Assembly: GCF_009755275.1 (NCBI RefSeq)
Contig: NZ_WQLA01000007.1
Span: 248,001-312,000, forward strand
Length of the DNA: 64,000 nucleotides
Origin: Mucilaginibacter aquatilis
GTDB taxonomy: Bacteria > Bacteroidota > Bacteroidia > Sphingobacteriales > Sphingobacteriaceae
Direction: 5' to 3'
The notes below the pieces were generated by a model, which worked only from the letters and a program-made list of their open reading frames with translations, was not told the origin of the DNA and ran no database searches. The position numbers were made by a program, and so were the translations under genes. Within the stretch, counting starts at the first letter, position 1. The number at the start of each line of letters is the position of its first letter. Below, piece after piece: positions 24,559 through 34,017 of the stretch.

Positions 24559-26050
24559 CGATATAGCCCCTTTGGAAGCGCAAGAAACCGGACAAGGCAA
24601 CCAGCTTTTTCCTGTTTTTTTAAAGCTTAACCATTTGCACACGGTGCTTATTGGCGCAGGCAATGTAGGTTTAGAAAAACTTACGGCTTTGCTTAATAAC
24701 AGTCCGTTGGCAAAGGTGACCATTGTGGCTCAAACCGTATTGCCCGAAGTAATTGATTTTGTATCAAAATATCAACAGGTAACCATCAACCAAAAAAGCT
24801 TTGAGGCTGATGATTTGAATGAAGCGCAGGTGGTAGTTGCCGCTACTGCAGATAACATTCTGAACGAGCGTATCCGCCGGGCTGCACACGACCGTAAACT
24901 ACTCGTAAACGTAGCCGATAAGCCTGAGCTATGCGACTTCTACCTAGGTTCTATTGTTAAAAAAGGTGATTTAAAAGTGGCTATCTCTACCAACGGCAAA
25001 TCGCCCACGGTAGCTAAGCGTTTAAAAGAAGTTTTGAACGAGGCCCTACCTGCTGAGCTGGATACAACGCTACAGCAAATGAGTGCCCTGCGTAACACGC
25101 TGAGTGGCGATTTTGCCAGCAAAGTAATAGCGCTCAATAAAGCTACAGCCTCGCTGGTTGAACCTAAGCCTGTTAAAAAGAAAAATTTCAAATGGCTCAT
25201 TTGGCTTACCATCGTGGTATCGCTGGGTATTGCGGTTACTGCCCTTTGGTTTAACGAGCCTGCATTTCAATCTTATGTAGCCGGCATCGACCATATATTT
25301 TACTACTTCCTGGCAGCAGGCTTTGTATTTGCCATGGTTGATGGTGCCATTGGTATGTCGTACGGGGTTACATCAACAGCATTCTCATTGTCTATGGGTA
25401 TTACGCCTGCATCGGCAAGTATGGCGGTGCACTTATCAGAGATTATGAGTAACGGCATTGCCGGTTGGATGCATTACCGCATGGGTAACGTAAACTGGAA
25501 ATTATTCAAATTGCTCATCATTCCTGGCATATTAGGAGCTTTAACCGGTGCTTATTTAGTGTCGTCGTTAGAGCATTACAGTATGTATACCAAGCCTCTG
25601 GTATCAGTATACACACTAATATTAGGTTCGGTAATTCTATCCAAAGCATTCAAGGCCGGTAAACGTAAAGCAGGCGATAAAAAAATCAAACGTATATCGT
25701 TACTGGGTTTAGGCGGCGGTTTTATTGACGCTGTTGGTGGTGGCGGCTGGGGATCTATCGTGCTTTCATCGTTGATTGCCGGTGGCCGTCATCCGCGTTT
25801 TTCATTAGGCACCGTTAAGCTTACAAGGTTTTTTATTGCCATGATAGGCTCGCTCACCTTCTTAATTATGCTTAACAGTGCTCCATGGAGTGCTATTGCC
25901 GGTTTAATAATTGGCAGTGCTTTGGCAGCGCCAATCGCAGCCCGAATATCAAACCGGATATCGGTAAAGGTAATTATGGTGGCCGTGGGCATTATTGTTA
26001 TATTGGTAAGCCTTAGAAGTATTTATGGCTTCGCTTCAAAAGTTTTGTAA
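24536..26050 (+). CDS. Fusion of siroheme-synthase dehydrogenase domain and TSUP (TauE/SafE) transporter
   Basis: A 504-residue two-domain protein. The N-terminal half (about residues 20-200) is the CysG-N/Met8 family: NAD site IGAGNVGLEK (about 39-47), then NVADKPELCDFYLGSIV and ISTNGKSPTVAKRLKEVL. It should oxidise precorrin-2 to sirohydrochlorin and perhaps insert iron. After a basic KPVKKKNFKW linker, a first helix (about 220-237) leads into an eight-helix TSUP domain (about 255-504) with AMVDGAIGMSYG and GGGFIDAVGGGGWG repeats. Sulfate or sulfite transport is the likely role. ATG 24536 is preferred over the upstream GTG 24527. It overlaps cobA, and cysH starts at the next base. Confidence 0.9.
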   Translation: MSSLPRNNDIAPLEAQETGQGNQLFPVFLKLNHLHTVLIGAGNVGLEKLTALLNNSPLAKVTIVAQTVLPEVIDFVSKYQQVTINQKSFEADDLNEAQVVVAATADNILNERIRRAAHDRKLLVNVADKPELCDFYLGSIVKKGDLKVAISTNGKSPTVAKRLKEVLNEALPAELDTTLQQMSALRNTLSGDFASKVIALNKATASLVEPKPVKKKNFKWLIWLTIVVSLGIAVTALWFNEPAFQSYVAGIDHIFYYFLAAGFVFAMVDGAIGMSYGVTSTAFSLSMGITPASASMAVHLSEIMSNGIAGWMHYRMGNVNWKLFKLLIIPGILGALTGAYLVSSLEHYSMYTKPLVSVYTLILGSVILSKAFKAGKRKAGDKKIKRISLLGLGGGFIDAVGGGGWGSIVLSSLIAGGRHPRFSLGTVKLTRFFIAMIGSLTFLIMLNSAPWSAIAGLIIGSALAAPIAARISNRISVKVIMVAVGIIVILVSLRSIYGFASKVL

Positions 26051-26758
26051 ATGAACAGCATCGTTCAACATATAAAAGAACATACATTGGGTTTGTCGCC
26101 AGTTGAGGCGCTGGCCTGGCTGGCTGATGTCTTTCCGGGTCAGGTGGTGTTTTCAACCAGTTTTGGTTGGGAAGATCAGGTAATTAGTCACATGATATTT
26201 GCCAATAACCTGCCCATTAAAGTCTTTACACTTGAGACCGGCCGCCTGTTTCCCGAAACGTATTACGTATGGAATCGTACGATGGAAATGTACGAAAAAC
26301 CCATTCATGCTTATTACCCGCAGCATGAGGCACTCGAGCAAATGGTGAATACCAAAGGCCCGAGTAGCTTCTATGAATCGGTTGAAAACCGTAAGGAATG
26401 TTGTGGAATACGTAAGATTGAGCCGTTGAGACGTGCGCTTGCTGGCAACCAATGCTGGATAACCGGCATACGTGCCGAACAATCGGCCAACCGCCTCGAC
26501 ATGCACAATGTAGAATGGGACGAAGGCAACCAACTAACCAAGTTCCACCCTATTTTCGATTGGACTTTGGATGAGGTAAAAACCTATATTAAAAATAATA
26601 ACATACCGTATAATACACTGCACGACCGTGGCTTCCCAAGCATTGGCTGTGCCCCCTGCACCCGCGCCGTACAACCTGGCGAGGATTTTAGGGCTGGCCG
26701 CTGGTGGTGGGAAGATCAATCGAAAAAAGAATGCGGATTGCATGCAGTGAGTAAATAA
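26051..26758 (+). CDS. cysH: Assimilatory adenylyl-sulfate (APS/PAPS) reductase
   Basis: A 235-residue thioredoxin-dependent reductase that turns activated sulfate into sulfite. SFGWEDQV near residue 37 belongs to the nucleotide loop. Cys117-Cys118 (KECCGIRK) and Cys200/Cys203 (GCAPC) are the ligands of a 4Fe-4S cluster, which points to APS as substrate rather than PAPS. The C-terminal KKECGLH carries the catalytic Cys. The absence of a cysC kinase gene in the operon fits direct APS use. Starts at the base after the fusion gene's stop. Confidence 0.95.
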   Translation: MNSIVQHIKEHTLGLSPVEALAWLADVFPGQVVFSTSFGWEDQVISHMIFANNLPIKVFTLETGRLFPETYYVWNRTMEMYEKPIHAYYPQHEALEQMVNTKGPSSFYESVENRKECCGIRKIEPLRRALAGNQCWITGIRAEQSANRLDMHNVEWDEGNQLTKFHPIFDWTLDEVKTYIKNNNIPYNTLHDRGFPSIGCAPCTRAVQPGEDFRAGRWWWEDQSKKECGLHAVSK

Positions 26759-26773
26759 TTTTCGTGAATAAAC

Positions 26774-27679
26774 ATGAGTAAGCATAACCTGGATTACCTG
26801 GACGAACTGGAAGCAGAAGCCATACATATTTTGCGCGAGGTAGCCGGTCAGTTCGAAAAACCTGCCCTGTTGTTTTCGGGTGGTAAAGATTCAATTACCC
26901 TGGTGCGTTTGGCCGAAAAGGCTTTTCGGCCGGGTAAATTTCCGTTTCCGCTGGTACATATTGATACCGGCCACAACTTCCCTGAAACTATTCAATACCG
27001 CGATGAGATGGTTGCCCGCTTAGGTGAAAAGCTCATCATCGGTCATGTTCAGGATTCTATTGATCAGGGTAAGGCTATTGAGCAAAAAGGCAAAAACGCC
27101 AGTCGTAACGCCTTGCAAACCGTTACCCTGTTAGATACCATTGCCCAGCACCAGTTTGATGCCTGTATAGGTGGTGCCCGCCGCGATGAGGAAAAAGCCC
27201 GTGCCAAAGAACGAATATTTTCGGTACGTGATGAATTTGGCCAGTGGGACCCAAAACGTCAGCGCCCGGAGCTTTGGAACATCTACAATGGCAAAATACA
27301 TAAAGGTGAGAACGTGCGCGTGTTCCCTATAAGTAACTGGACCGAACTTGACGTGTGGAACTATATCCGCCGCGAAAACATAGCCCTGCCGAGCATCTAT
27401 TTTGCCCATGAGCGCGATTGCATTACCCGCAACGGCCAGCTAATGGCTGCCGCCGAGTTCCTGAATATGGATGAGGAAGACGTGATTACCCGCCGCAACG
27501 TGCGTTTCCGTACCGTGGGCGATATGACTTGTACTGCCGCTGTTGAATCGGATGCTTACCTGATTGACGACATCATTGACGAAATCAGCGCTTCCAAAAT
27601 AAGCGAACGTGGTGCCCGGATGGACGACAAGGTGTCGGAAGCGGCTATGGAAGACCGCAAGAAGGGTGGATATTTTTAA
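26774..27679 (+). CDS. cysD: Sulfate adenylyltransferase subunit 2
   Basis: A 301-residue ATP-sulfurylase catalytic subunit of the PAPS-reductase/N-type ATPase superfamily. It activates sulfate to APS with CysN. Motifs: FSGGKDSITLVRLA (PP-loop, about residues 34-47), HIDTGHNFPET, GGARRDEEKARAKER, and RRENIALPSIYFAHERDCITRNG in pieces. Length matches the family. 15 bp after cysH. A REP-like palindrome lies between it and cysN, so the 70-bp gap is unusual within this otherwise tightly packed operon. Confidence 0.96.
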   Translation: MSKHNLDYLDELEAEAIHILREVAGQFEKPALLFSGGKDSITLVRLAEKAFRPGKFPFPLVHIDTGHNFPETIQYRDEMVARLGEKLIIGHVQDSIDQGKAIEQKGKNASRNALQTVTLLDTIAQHQFDACIGGARRDEEKARAKERIFSVRDEFGQWDPKRQRPELWNIYNGKIHKGENVRVFPISNWTELDVWNYIRRENIALPSIYFAHERDCITRNGQLMAAAEFLNMDEEDVITRRNVRFRTVGDMTCTAAVESDAYLIDDIIDEISASKISERGARMDDKVSEAAMEDRKKGGYF

Positions 27680-27713
27680 ACCCCACCCCGGCCCTCCCCT
27701 GAAGGGGAGGGAG
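27680..27713. repeat. REP-like palindrome between cysD and cysN
   Basis: A CCCCACCCCGG head followed by a perfect 9-bp stem (27692-27700 with 27703-27711, CCCTCCCCT/AGGGGAGGG) starting one base after the cysD stop. This style of G/C-run palindrome is scattered in Bacteroidota genomes. In the mRNA it would form a stable hairpin inside the operon. Confidence 0.75.
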
Positions 27714-27749
27714 AAAAAACAAAAGAATAAATACAACTCATTTAGAGTA

Positions 27750-29000
27750 ATGGAGATATTAAAATTTATAACCGCAGGTAGTGTTGATGATGGTAAGAGT
27801 ACCCTCATTGGTCGCCTGTTATATGATACCGATGCTATTTTGGCCGACCAGTTGGAAGCCCTGCACCGTTCAAACCGTAAAAACGACGACGGCAGCATTG
27901 ACCTTGCCATTTTAACCGATGGCCTTAAAGCCGAGCGCGAACAGGGCATTACGATTGATGTGGCTTACAAATACTTTCAAACGGAAAAACGTAAGTTTAT
28001 CATAGCTGATGCCCCTGGTCATATTCAGTATACCCGTAATATGGTTACCGGCGCATCTAACGCTAACCTGGCAATTATTTTGATTGATGCGCGTAAGGGT
28101 GTGGTGGAGCAAACCAACCGCCACTCTTTCCTGGTATCATTACTGGCATTGCCACAAGTAGTGGTTTGCATAAACAAAATGGATATGGTTGACTATGATG
28201 AGGCTACCTTTAACCAAATTGTTGATCAGTATAAAGTGCTTGCCGCTAAGCTTAACCTGCAAAATGTAACCTACATTCCGGTGAGTGCTCTAAAGGGCGA
28301 TAACATTGTTAACCAATCGGCCAACATGACCTGGTATGATGGTAAAAACTTGTTGGAGCACCTCGAAACTGCCGAAATACCAGTGGATGACAGCGCGGCG
28401 CATGCCCGTTTCCCCGTACAGTGGGTGGTTAGACCCCAAACCGAAGAACTGCACGATTACCGTGGCTATGCCGGCCGTATATCGAGCGGTGCATTCAAAG
28501 TGAACGACCAGGTTACCGTATTGCCATCGGGCTTTAGCTCTACCATTACCAAAATTGAATTACTGGACAAGGAGTTTAACGAAGCCTTTGCAGGGCAATC
28601 AGTTACCATACATTTACAAGACGAGATAGACATTAGCCGTGGAGATGTTTTAGTGAACAGTTTAGCCAAACCGGAGGTATCTCAATTAATTGAAGCCGAC
28701 CTATGCTGGATGGACACCCGTGTGCTGGATACGTCGCTTACTTACCTTATTCAGCATAACAGTAAGGTTACCCGCTGCCGTATACAGGAGGTATTGTACA
28801 AGTTCAATATTAATACCTTAGATAAGGTGTACGAGGAAGAATTTAAATTGAACGATATAGGCCGTATCATTATCAAAACGGCCGATCCGCTGGCTTTTGA
28901 CGTTTATCAAAACAATAAAGCAAACGGCGGGGCCATCATTATTGATAGCCGCACCAATGTTACCGTAGGCGCTCTTATGCTCCGCGCTGCGGTTGAGTAA
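27750..29000 (+). CDS. cysN: Sulfate adenylyltransferase subunit 1
   Basis: A 416-residue EF-Tu-like GTPase that drives APS formation by CysD. G1 is GSVDDGKSTLIGRL (about residues 9-22), G3 is DAPGHIQYTRNM, G4 is NKMD (about 135-138). Two beta-barrel domains follow. ATG 27750 gives the standard MEILKFITAGSVDDGKS start; the open frame extends 141 nt further upstream through the REP-like element and into cysD, but that extension is not native coding. No APS kinase is fused at the C-terminus, again pointing to the APS route. Last gene of the operon; terminator follows. Confidence 0.96.
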   Translation: MEILKFITAGSVDDGKSTLIGRLLYDTDAILADQLEALHRSNRKNDDGSIDLAILTDGLKAEREQGITIDVAYKYFQTEKRKFIIADAPGHIQYTRNMVTGASNANLAIILIDARKGVVEQTNRHSFLVSLLALPQVVVCINKMDMVDYDEATFNQIVDQYKVLAAKLNLQNVTYIPVSALKGDNIVNQSANMTWYDGKNLLEHLETAEIPVDDSAAHARFPVQWVVRPQTEELHDYRGYAGRISSGAFKVNDQVTVLPSGFSSTITKIELLDKEFNEAFAGQSVTIHLQDEIDISRGDVLVNSLAKPEVSQLIEADLCWMDTRVLDTSLTYLIQHNSKVTRCRIQEVLYKFNINTLDKVYEEEFKLNDIGRIIIKTADPLAFDVYQNNKANGGAIIIDSRTNVTVGALMLRAAVE

Positions 29001-29041
29001 GTCAATCCGTTGTTCTTTATAAAATGTTTAACAGTAGTAGG

Positions 29042-29072
29042 AAAAGCAGGTCGGGTTGATCTGCTTTTTTTT
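29042..29072 (+). terminator. Terminator of the sulfate-assimilation operon
   Basis: An 11-bp stem with one G-U pair, 5-nt loop and a run of eight T, 41 bp after the cysN stop. Confidence 0.88.
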
Positions 29073-29126
29073 GTTAAGCGTAATCTATTCTTTGATAAAT
29101 TTATGGTACTAACTTATTTTTCTCGC

Positions 29127-29164
29127 AAAAAAAATGCAGGCGAATTGTTCGCCTGCATTTTTTT
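29127..29164 (-). terminator. Terminator of SusCD pair 1
   Basis: A perfect stem of at least 14 bp (29131-29144 with 29148-29161), 3-nt loop, with long A and T tracts on its two sides, 20 bp after the susD stop on the minus strand. It can also catch transcripts from the plus strand. Confidence 0.88.
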
Positions 29165-29183
29165 GACTTTGATTTCTCTAACG

Positions 29184-30956
29184 CTAGTTTGAGTAACCAG
29201 GATTTTGCCCGAATTCAGCTCCGTTTTGCAAGGCGTTTAGCTCTGTCAATGGTACCGGACGTAAACGGTGATAATTTTCAACCGTAGTTATATCTCTGTT
29301 TCGATTTTTGATATAGCTGGCAAAATTATCTTCGTTTAATATGCGTTTCAAATCGTACCATCTCAGGTGTTCTCCGCAAAGTTCCCTGGCACGTTCATCA
29401 AGAATGAGGTTTAGCCTTCCGGTAGTTGCATCGCCAACCTGCGCAGCTGTTAACTTCATTGCCTCTGAATAATTTACAGGAGTTTTAATAGCTGCACGCA
29501 CACGCAATACATTCAGTTTATCGGCAGCTGCAGCAAAATTATTTAAACCAACCTCCGCCTCGGCCGATATCAAATACATCTCAGCTAAACGTATAACCAT
29601 AATGTCATTAAAGCCGGCACGGGTATCGGGTGACGTGCGTGTGTAATCCAGGAACTTTTTCATTGGCACGAAATCGGTAAGCGATTTTATTGTACCATCG
29701 CTGGTATTATACAAATCATTCCTATCATAAATCACCCAAGGCTTGGTAGCCTTGTCGGGCACTACCTGTTTTGTAATTTGTAAGGCCAGGCTTGTATTTG
29801 GCACCAATTGAGTTCCTGCTATGGTAGTGCTTTTACCAAATGAAGCAGCTGATGCGGTTGTCCAGGTGTAGGATGTATTTGCATTCCAGGTTTCTTGAAA
29901 CGATGCGGCATAGCGTCCGTCCATTTGCTCATTAAATAAATCCAAAAGATGCAGGGTGGGCTGCAAACGTTTTTCATTATCAAAGCCGTACTGAATACTG
30001 CGTATAAGCCCCGGCCTGCCGCTGTAAGTAGTTAGATACCAGCCATGCAAACGATTTCCGTTTCCATCATAGTTAAGGTTAACGGTAGTTGAATTACTGA
30101 TAATGTATAACGCTTCTTTGCGTACTACATCAGTTTTATTATTCGCTGGATTCCATAAATCGGCTGGTGACGTTGCCAGCGCGGTATTGAGTTCCGAGGC
30201 ACGTGTTATTACATCGTTAGCGGTGTTACGTGCCATTGTAAGGTACTCGGTACGCTCGGCACTGCCTGCGGGAGCATAGTAAGCTCTCGACAGGTAAGCC
30301 CTAGCCAACATGCCCAAAGCAGATTTTTTTGATGCACGACTATACTCCTGCCCCCAGTCAATAGGTAAATTGTCAGCAGCAAATTTCAGATCGCTTAAAA
30401 TAAGATCATAAAATGCGCTAACGGAACTGCGGCTTGCTGTAAGCTGTAAGTCGGTAGTTTCGGTTGTGCGTAACACTATGCCACCAAATTGCTCAACTAT
30501 ATGCCAGTAATAAAACGCACGTAAAAAACGCAGTTCAGCCAAGCGGCGGTTCTTTTCGTCAACATTAGGAAAGCCAGCATTATCAATACGGTTAATTCCC
30601 GCATTGCATATATTTATAGCTCTGTAAAATAACCTGAATATTGAAGTTGTTGGATTACCAGGGTTTGAACCGTTTAAAGAAGTGTATCGGGTAATTTGCC
30701 CTGCGTAAGTAGATTTGTTTGCTGTAAACCATAAATCTGTTCCGCTTTCGGCCAATAGCGCGCCGTCCTCTTTACCATAATAGGCACGCTGCTCCTGGTA
30801 GGCGCCGTTTACATTTGTAAGAAAACCTTGTGGAGTAGTCCATGCTGCCTCGGCAGTAGCACCGGATGGGTTGTATTCTTCGAGCCTGTTATTACACGAA
30901 AGCATTGCTGCTGTTAGCATGCAATAACCGGCTACCTTATATATCTTGTTTTTCAT
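29184..30956 (-). CDS. RagB/SusD-family nutrient-uptake outer-membrane lipoprotein (pair 1)
   Basis: A 590-residue surface lipoprotein that caps the SusC channel and captures glycans or other oligomers. ATG 30956 is chosen over the frame start at 30989 because it gives a short signal peptide ending in the lipobox LSC at about residue 22. The N-terminal SusD helices (FLTNVNGAYQEQRAYYG) and the C-terminal RagB-SusD region (ELCGEHLRWYDLKRI, HRLRPVPLTELNALQN) are clear. It starts 10 nt after its susC partner. No glycoside hydrolase gene is near, so the substrate is open. Confidence 0.93.
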   Translation of the reverse strand: MKNKIYKVAGYCMLTAAMLSCNNRLEEYNPSGATAEAAWTTPQGFLTNVNGAYQEQRAYYGKEDGALLAESGTDLWFTANKSTYAGQITRYTSLNGSNPGNPTTSIFRLFYRAINICNAGINRIDNAGFPNVDEKNRRLAELRFLRAFYYWHIVEQFGGIVLRTTETTDLQLTASRSSVSAFYDLILSDLKFAADNLPIDWGQEYSRASKKSALGMLARAYLSRAYYAPAGSAERTEYLTMARNTANDVITRASELNTALATSPADLWNPANNKTDVVRKEALYIISNSTTVNLNYDGNGNRLHGWYLTTYSGRPGLIRSIQYGFDNEKRLQPTLHLLDLFNEQMDGRYAASFQETWNANTSYTWTTASAASFGKSTTIAGTQLVPNTSLALQITKQVVPDKATKPWVIYDRNDLYNTSDGTIKSLTDFVPMKKFLDYTRTSPDTRAGFNDIMVIRLAEMYLISAEAEVGLNNFAAAADKLNVLRVRAAIKTPVNYSEAMKLTAAQVGDATTGRLNLILDERARELCGEHLRWYDLKRILNEDNFASYIKNRNRDITTVENYHRLRPVPLTELNALQNGAEFGQNPGYSN

Positions 30957-30966
30957 GGTAATTATT

Positions 30967-33900
30967 TTAAAAATCAACATTAACACCAAACACTAACTGG
31001 CGGCTCAACGGTGATGACTCCGCTCCGCCTCTTTCAGGATCGTAGTCTCTTAACAGTTTATTTTTGGTGAACGTGAACATGTTTGATGCGGTAGCATACG
31101 CCCTTAGCGTACCTATCTTAATTCTATCAGTCAGGCTTTTTGGAAATGTATAACCTAAAGAAACGTTTTTGATTTTCAGGAAAGAACCATCTATAAATAA
31201 CAATGACTGGTAGTTATTATTATAAAGATTAGATAGGTTGCCGCGTCCAGGTTTAGGGAAATCGTTGGTTGGATTAGTTGGCGTCCAGTAATCAAAATTG
31301 TCCGGTCCGTTTTGTGCTCCTGACGGATCATAACGTCCCAAAAACTCTCCATACACTGTTTGTCCGTAACGTGCAACCATAAACACATTCAAATCAAAGT
31401 TTTTGTAGGTAAATGTGTTTTGAAAGCCGCCAAACCATCTTGGCTGTGCATGTCCAATTACAGTGCGATCATTTGTGGCATCAATCACACCATCATTATT
31501 TAAATCCTGCACTTTAATGTCACCAGGCTGGTATTGAGTACCAGTTGTGCTACCAAAGCGGGTCCCGGTTTCGCCTAGCTGCCAAATACCTGTTTTACGA
31601 TAAGTATAAAATGATTGTACCTGCGAACCTATGAATAATGATTCACGCTCAGGATTAGTAGTACTCAATATATTACGGCCATCAATCAAACCTGTTATCT
31701 TTTCAGCATTGTGTGAAAAAGTTGCTGTACTTGACCATTTAAAATCTTTGGTTTGAATATTTACCGTGGTTAATGTGATGTTAATACCTGAATTTTGGGT
31801 TGATGCAATATTTTGGTAAATAAACTGCTGACCGGTTGATTGCGGTAATGAACGACGGAAAAGCAAATCTGATGTTTTTGTCAAATACCAGTCTATAGCG
31901 GCAGTAACCCGGCTGTTAAATGCAGTTACATCCAGTCCAATATCAATAGTTTTTGATTTTTCCCAACCCAGGTTCGGTGAGACAATATCGCCTCCAAAAG
32001 CATAGGCAGGAACACCAACGTTACCAAAACCCATTTGTATAGGCACTAATAAGCTTTGCGTACCATACGGCGGAATAGTTGAGTTACCGCTGATGCCATA
32101 GCTTGCACGCAGTTTTAGATTATTTAGCTGGCTAACATTTTTCATAAAGTCTTCGCGGCTTAACACCCAGCCTGCCGATACAGATGGGAAAGAATCCCAC
32201 TTGTTTCCAGGTGCCAAACGCGATGCACCATCCCAGCGCATGGTAGCTTGTAAAAGGTACTTACCATCATAGCTGTAGTTAAACCTGCCTGCATATGCCA
32301 ATAGATCAAAACGGGTATAAGGAGCACTTATAGTACGCGTAGTTGGGTCAGTGCCTAGTAAACCGTAAAAAGTTTGGGCATTAATAGTTTGGTTACGGCC
32401 TCTAGCTTCAACTGATTCTCCGTCGCTGTGAATGTAACTTGACAGAACTGTTGCTGTAAAGCCATGCTTCTTAATATCACGAGTGTAAGTCAAAACATTG
32501 TCCCAGTTGTAATAACGGGTATTATTATTTTGAATATAAGCTTCAGAATATCTTGGGTTGGCTTGAGTAAGCGATTGTGCATCATTAAATACACCACGGC
32601 GACTATTACCTAGTACTGTGCCGAGATTTGAACGGAAGGTTAATCCTTTTATTGGGTTCAACTCTACAAATGCAGTTGCATTTATTTCATTGGCAACCGC
32701 TTCGTCAACAGCTGCAAAAGCACGTTCATCAGTTAAAGGACTCAAGAATCCAGTTACTGGATTTCCTGAAGCGTCAGTTAATGGATTAGTTTTAACTGAG
32801 CCATCAGCATTAAATGGAACACCAAACGGGAAAGCTGTCAGCGCATTTGAAAGCGGATCGCGACGGGCATTAGTTTTAGTGAAAGCTAACTGACCAACTA
32901 TACCTGCTTTAATCCAGTTATTAATTTTTTGATCTATATTATACCTGAAATTATAGCGGTTATAATCTTGATTACGTAACTGCCCTTGCTCGTTAAAATA
33001 ACCCAATGAGAAGAATGCTTTAGTGTTATCATTACCACCCCTCACCGAAACCGTATGGCTTTGCTGCTGGCCATTACGGGTACTTAAATCCATCCAGTTC
33101 ACAGTTTGACCAGCCTGAATTGCTTGTAATTCTCCCGCGTTTGGAAAAACAGTGGCATCATTAGGTATAGTGCCATCAGGCAAACGGAAAGATTCACGAC
33201 GCAAATTGATATATGATTCGCCTTGGCGCGGTTGTGGAAACTGAGTCCAGCCGTTAACGCCATAATAACCATTATAAGATACTTTGGCTTTGCCGGAAAT
33301 ACCTTTTTTAGTAGTTACAATAATTACACCGTTGGCACCCTGCGAACCATAAATAGCTGTTGAAGATGCATCTTGCAATACTTCAATACTTTCTATATCA
33401 TTAGGGTTAATGTTATTAATATTGCCACCGTTTTGAACTCCATCCACAACCAGCAATGGTGCGTTAGGGTTAATTCCGTTTGCTGTATTCAAAGCATTAG
33501 GAATAGAGCGGGTACCACGAATTTGAACGTTTACACCAGCACCTGCTGCTCCAGAGCTACGCGTAATATCAACACCCGACGCACGCCCCTGTATGGCTTC
33601 AAGCGGGTTATGCGTTGGCGCTCTTACAATGTCTGATGCCTTAACTGAGGCAACAGCACCGGTAAGATCACGACGTTTAATGGTACCAAAACCAACCACT
33701 ACCACATCTTCAAGCGCATTTTGCTGTACAGCCAGTTTAACGGTCACATCCTGATCGTTTGCGGTAAAGGTTACGGTTTGGTCTGCATAGCCTACGTATT
33801 TAACTACAAGCGTAACATTACCAGCCGGAACATTAAGTGAAAACTTGCCGTTAACATCAGTAATTGAGCCAGTAGTTGAACCCTGCAGAGTAACAGCCGC

Positions 33901-34017
33901 ACCTATTAGCGGATCGCTGTTACCGGCGTCCAAAACCCGACCGCTAAACGTGCGCGTTTGAGCTTGAACGCCCATTACTGCAATGAGCAGTAAACACATT
34001 AAATAAAGTTTTTTCAT
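30967..34017 (-). CDS. SusC/RagA-family TonB-linked outer-membrane transporter (pair 1)
   Basis: A 1016-residue TonB-dependent channel that imports what SusD binds. ATG 34017 is preferred over 34080 because it begins the signal peptide MKKLYLMCLLLIAVMG. A carboxypeptidase-D-like domain follows (FSGRVLDAGNSDPLIGAAV), then the plug with NPNDIESIEVLQDASSTAIYG and a 22-strand barrel. There is no N-terminal STN domain, so it should not signal through an ECF sigma factor, in contrast to pair 2. Transcribed before its susD. Confidence 0.94.
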   Translation of the reverse strand: MKKLYLMCLLLIAVMGVQAQTRTFSGRVLDAGNSDPLIGAAVTLQGSTTGSITDVNGKFSLNVPAGNVTLVVKYVGYADQTVTFTANDQDVTVKLAVQQNALEDVVVVGFGTIKRRDLTGAVASVKASDIVRAPTHNPLEAIQGRASGVDITRSSGAAGAGVNVQIRGTRSIPNALNTANGINPNAPLLVVDGVQNGGNINNINPNDIESIEVLQDASSTAIYGSQGANGVIIVTTKKGISGKAKVSYNGYYGVNGWTQFPQPRQGESYINLRRESFRLPDGTIPNDATVFPNAGELQAIQAGQTVNWMDLSTRNGQQQSHTVSVRGGNDNTKAFFSLGYFNEQGQLRNQDYNRYNFRYNIDQKINNWIKAGIVGQLAFTKTNARRDPLSNALTAFPFGVPFNADGSVKTNPLTDASGNPVTGFLSPLTDERAFAAVDEAVANEINATAFVELNPIKGLTFRSNLGTVLGNSRRGVFNDAQSLTQANPRYSEAYIQNNNTRYYNWDNVLTYTRDIKKHGFTATVLSSYIHSDGESVEARGRNQTINAQTFYGLLGTDPTTRTISAPYTRFDLLAYAGRFNYSYDGKYLLQATMRWDGASRLAPGNKWDSFPSVSAGWVLSREDFMKNVSQLNNLKLRASYGISGNSTIPPYGTQSLLVPIQMGFGNVGVPAYAFGGDIVSPNLGWEKSKTIDIGLDVTAFNSRVTAAIDWYLTKTSDLLFRRSLPQSTGQQFIYQNIASTQNSGINITLTTVNIQTKDFKWSSTATFSHNAEKITGLIDGRNILSTTNPERESLFIGSQVQSFYTYRKTGIWQLGETGTRFGSTTGTQYQPGDIKVQDLNNDGVIDATNDRTVIGHAQPRWFGGFQNTFTYKNFDLNVFMVARYGQTVYGEFLGRYDPSGAQNGPDNFDYWTPTNPTNDFPKPGRGNLSNLYNNNYQSLLFIDGSFLKIKNVSLGYTFPKSLTDRIKIGTLRAYATASNMFTFTKNKLLRDYDPERGGAESSPLSRQLVFGVNVDF

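Noticed and set aside
27609..27749. Extended N-terminus of cysN
   Set aside because: The extension runs through the end of cysD and the REP-like element; the family start MEILKFITAGSVDDGKS lies at 27750.
29010..29192. Short ORF between cysN and susD 1
   Set aside because: It runs across two terminator hairpins and reads as Phe/Lys-rich low-complexity sequence.
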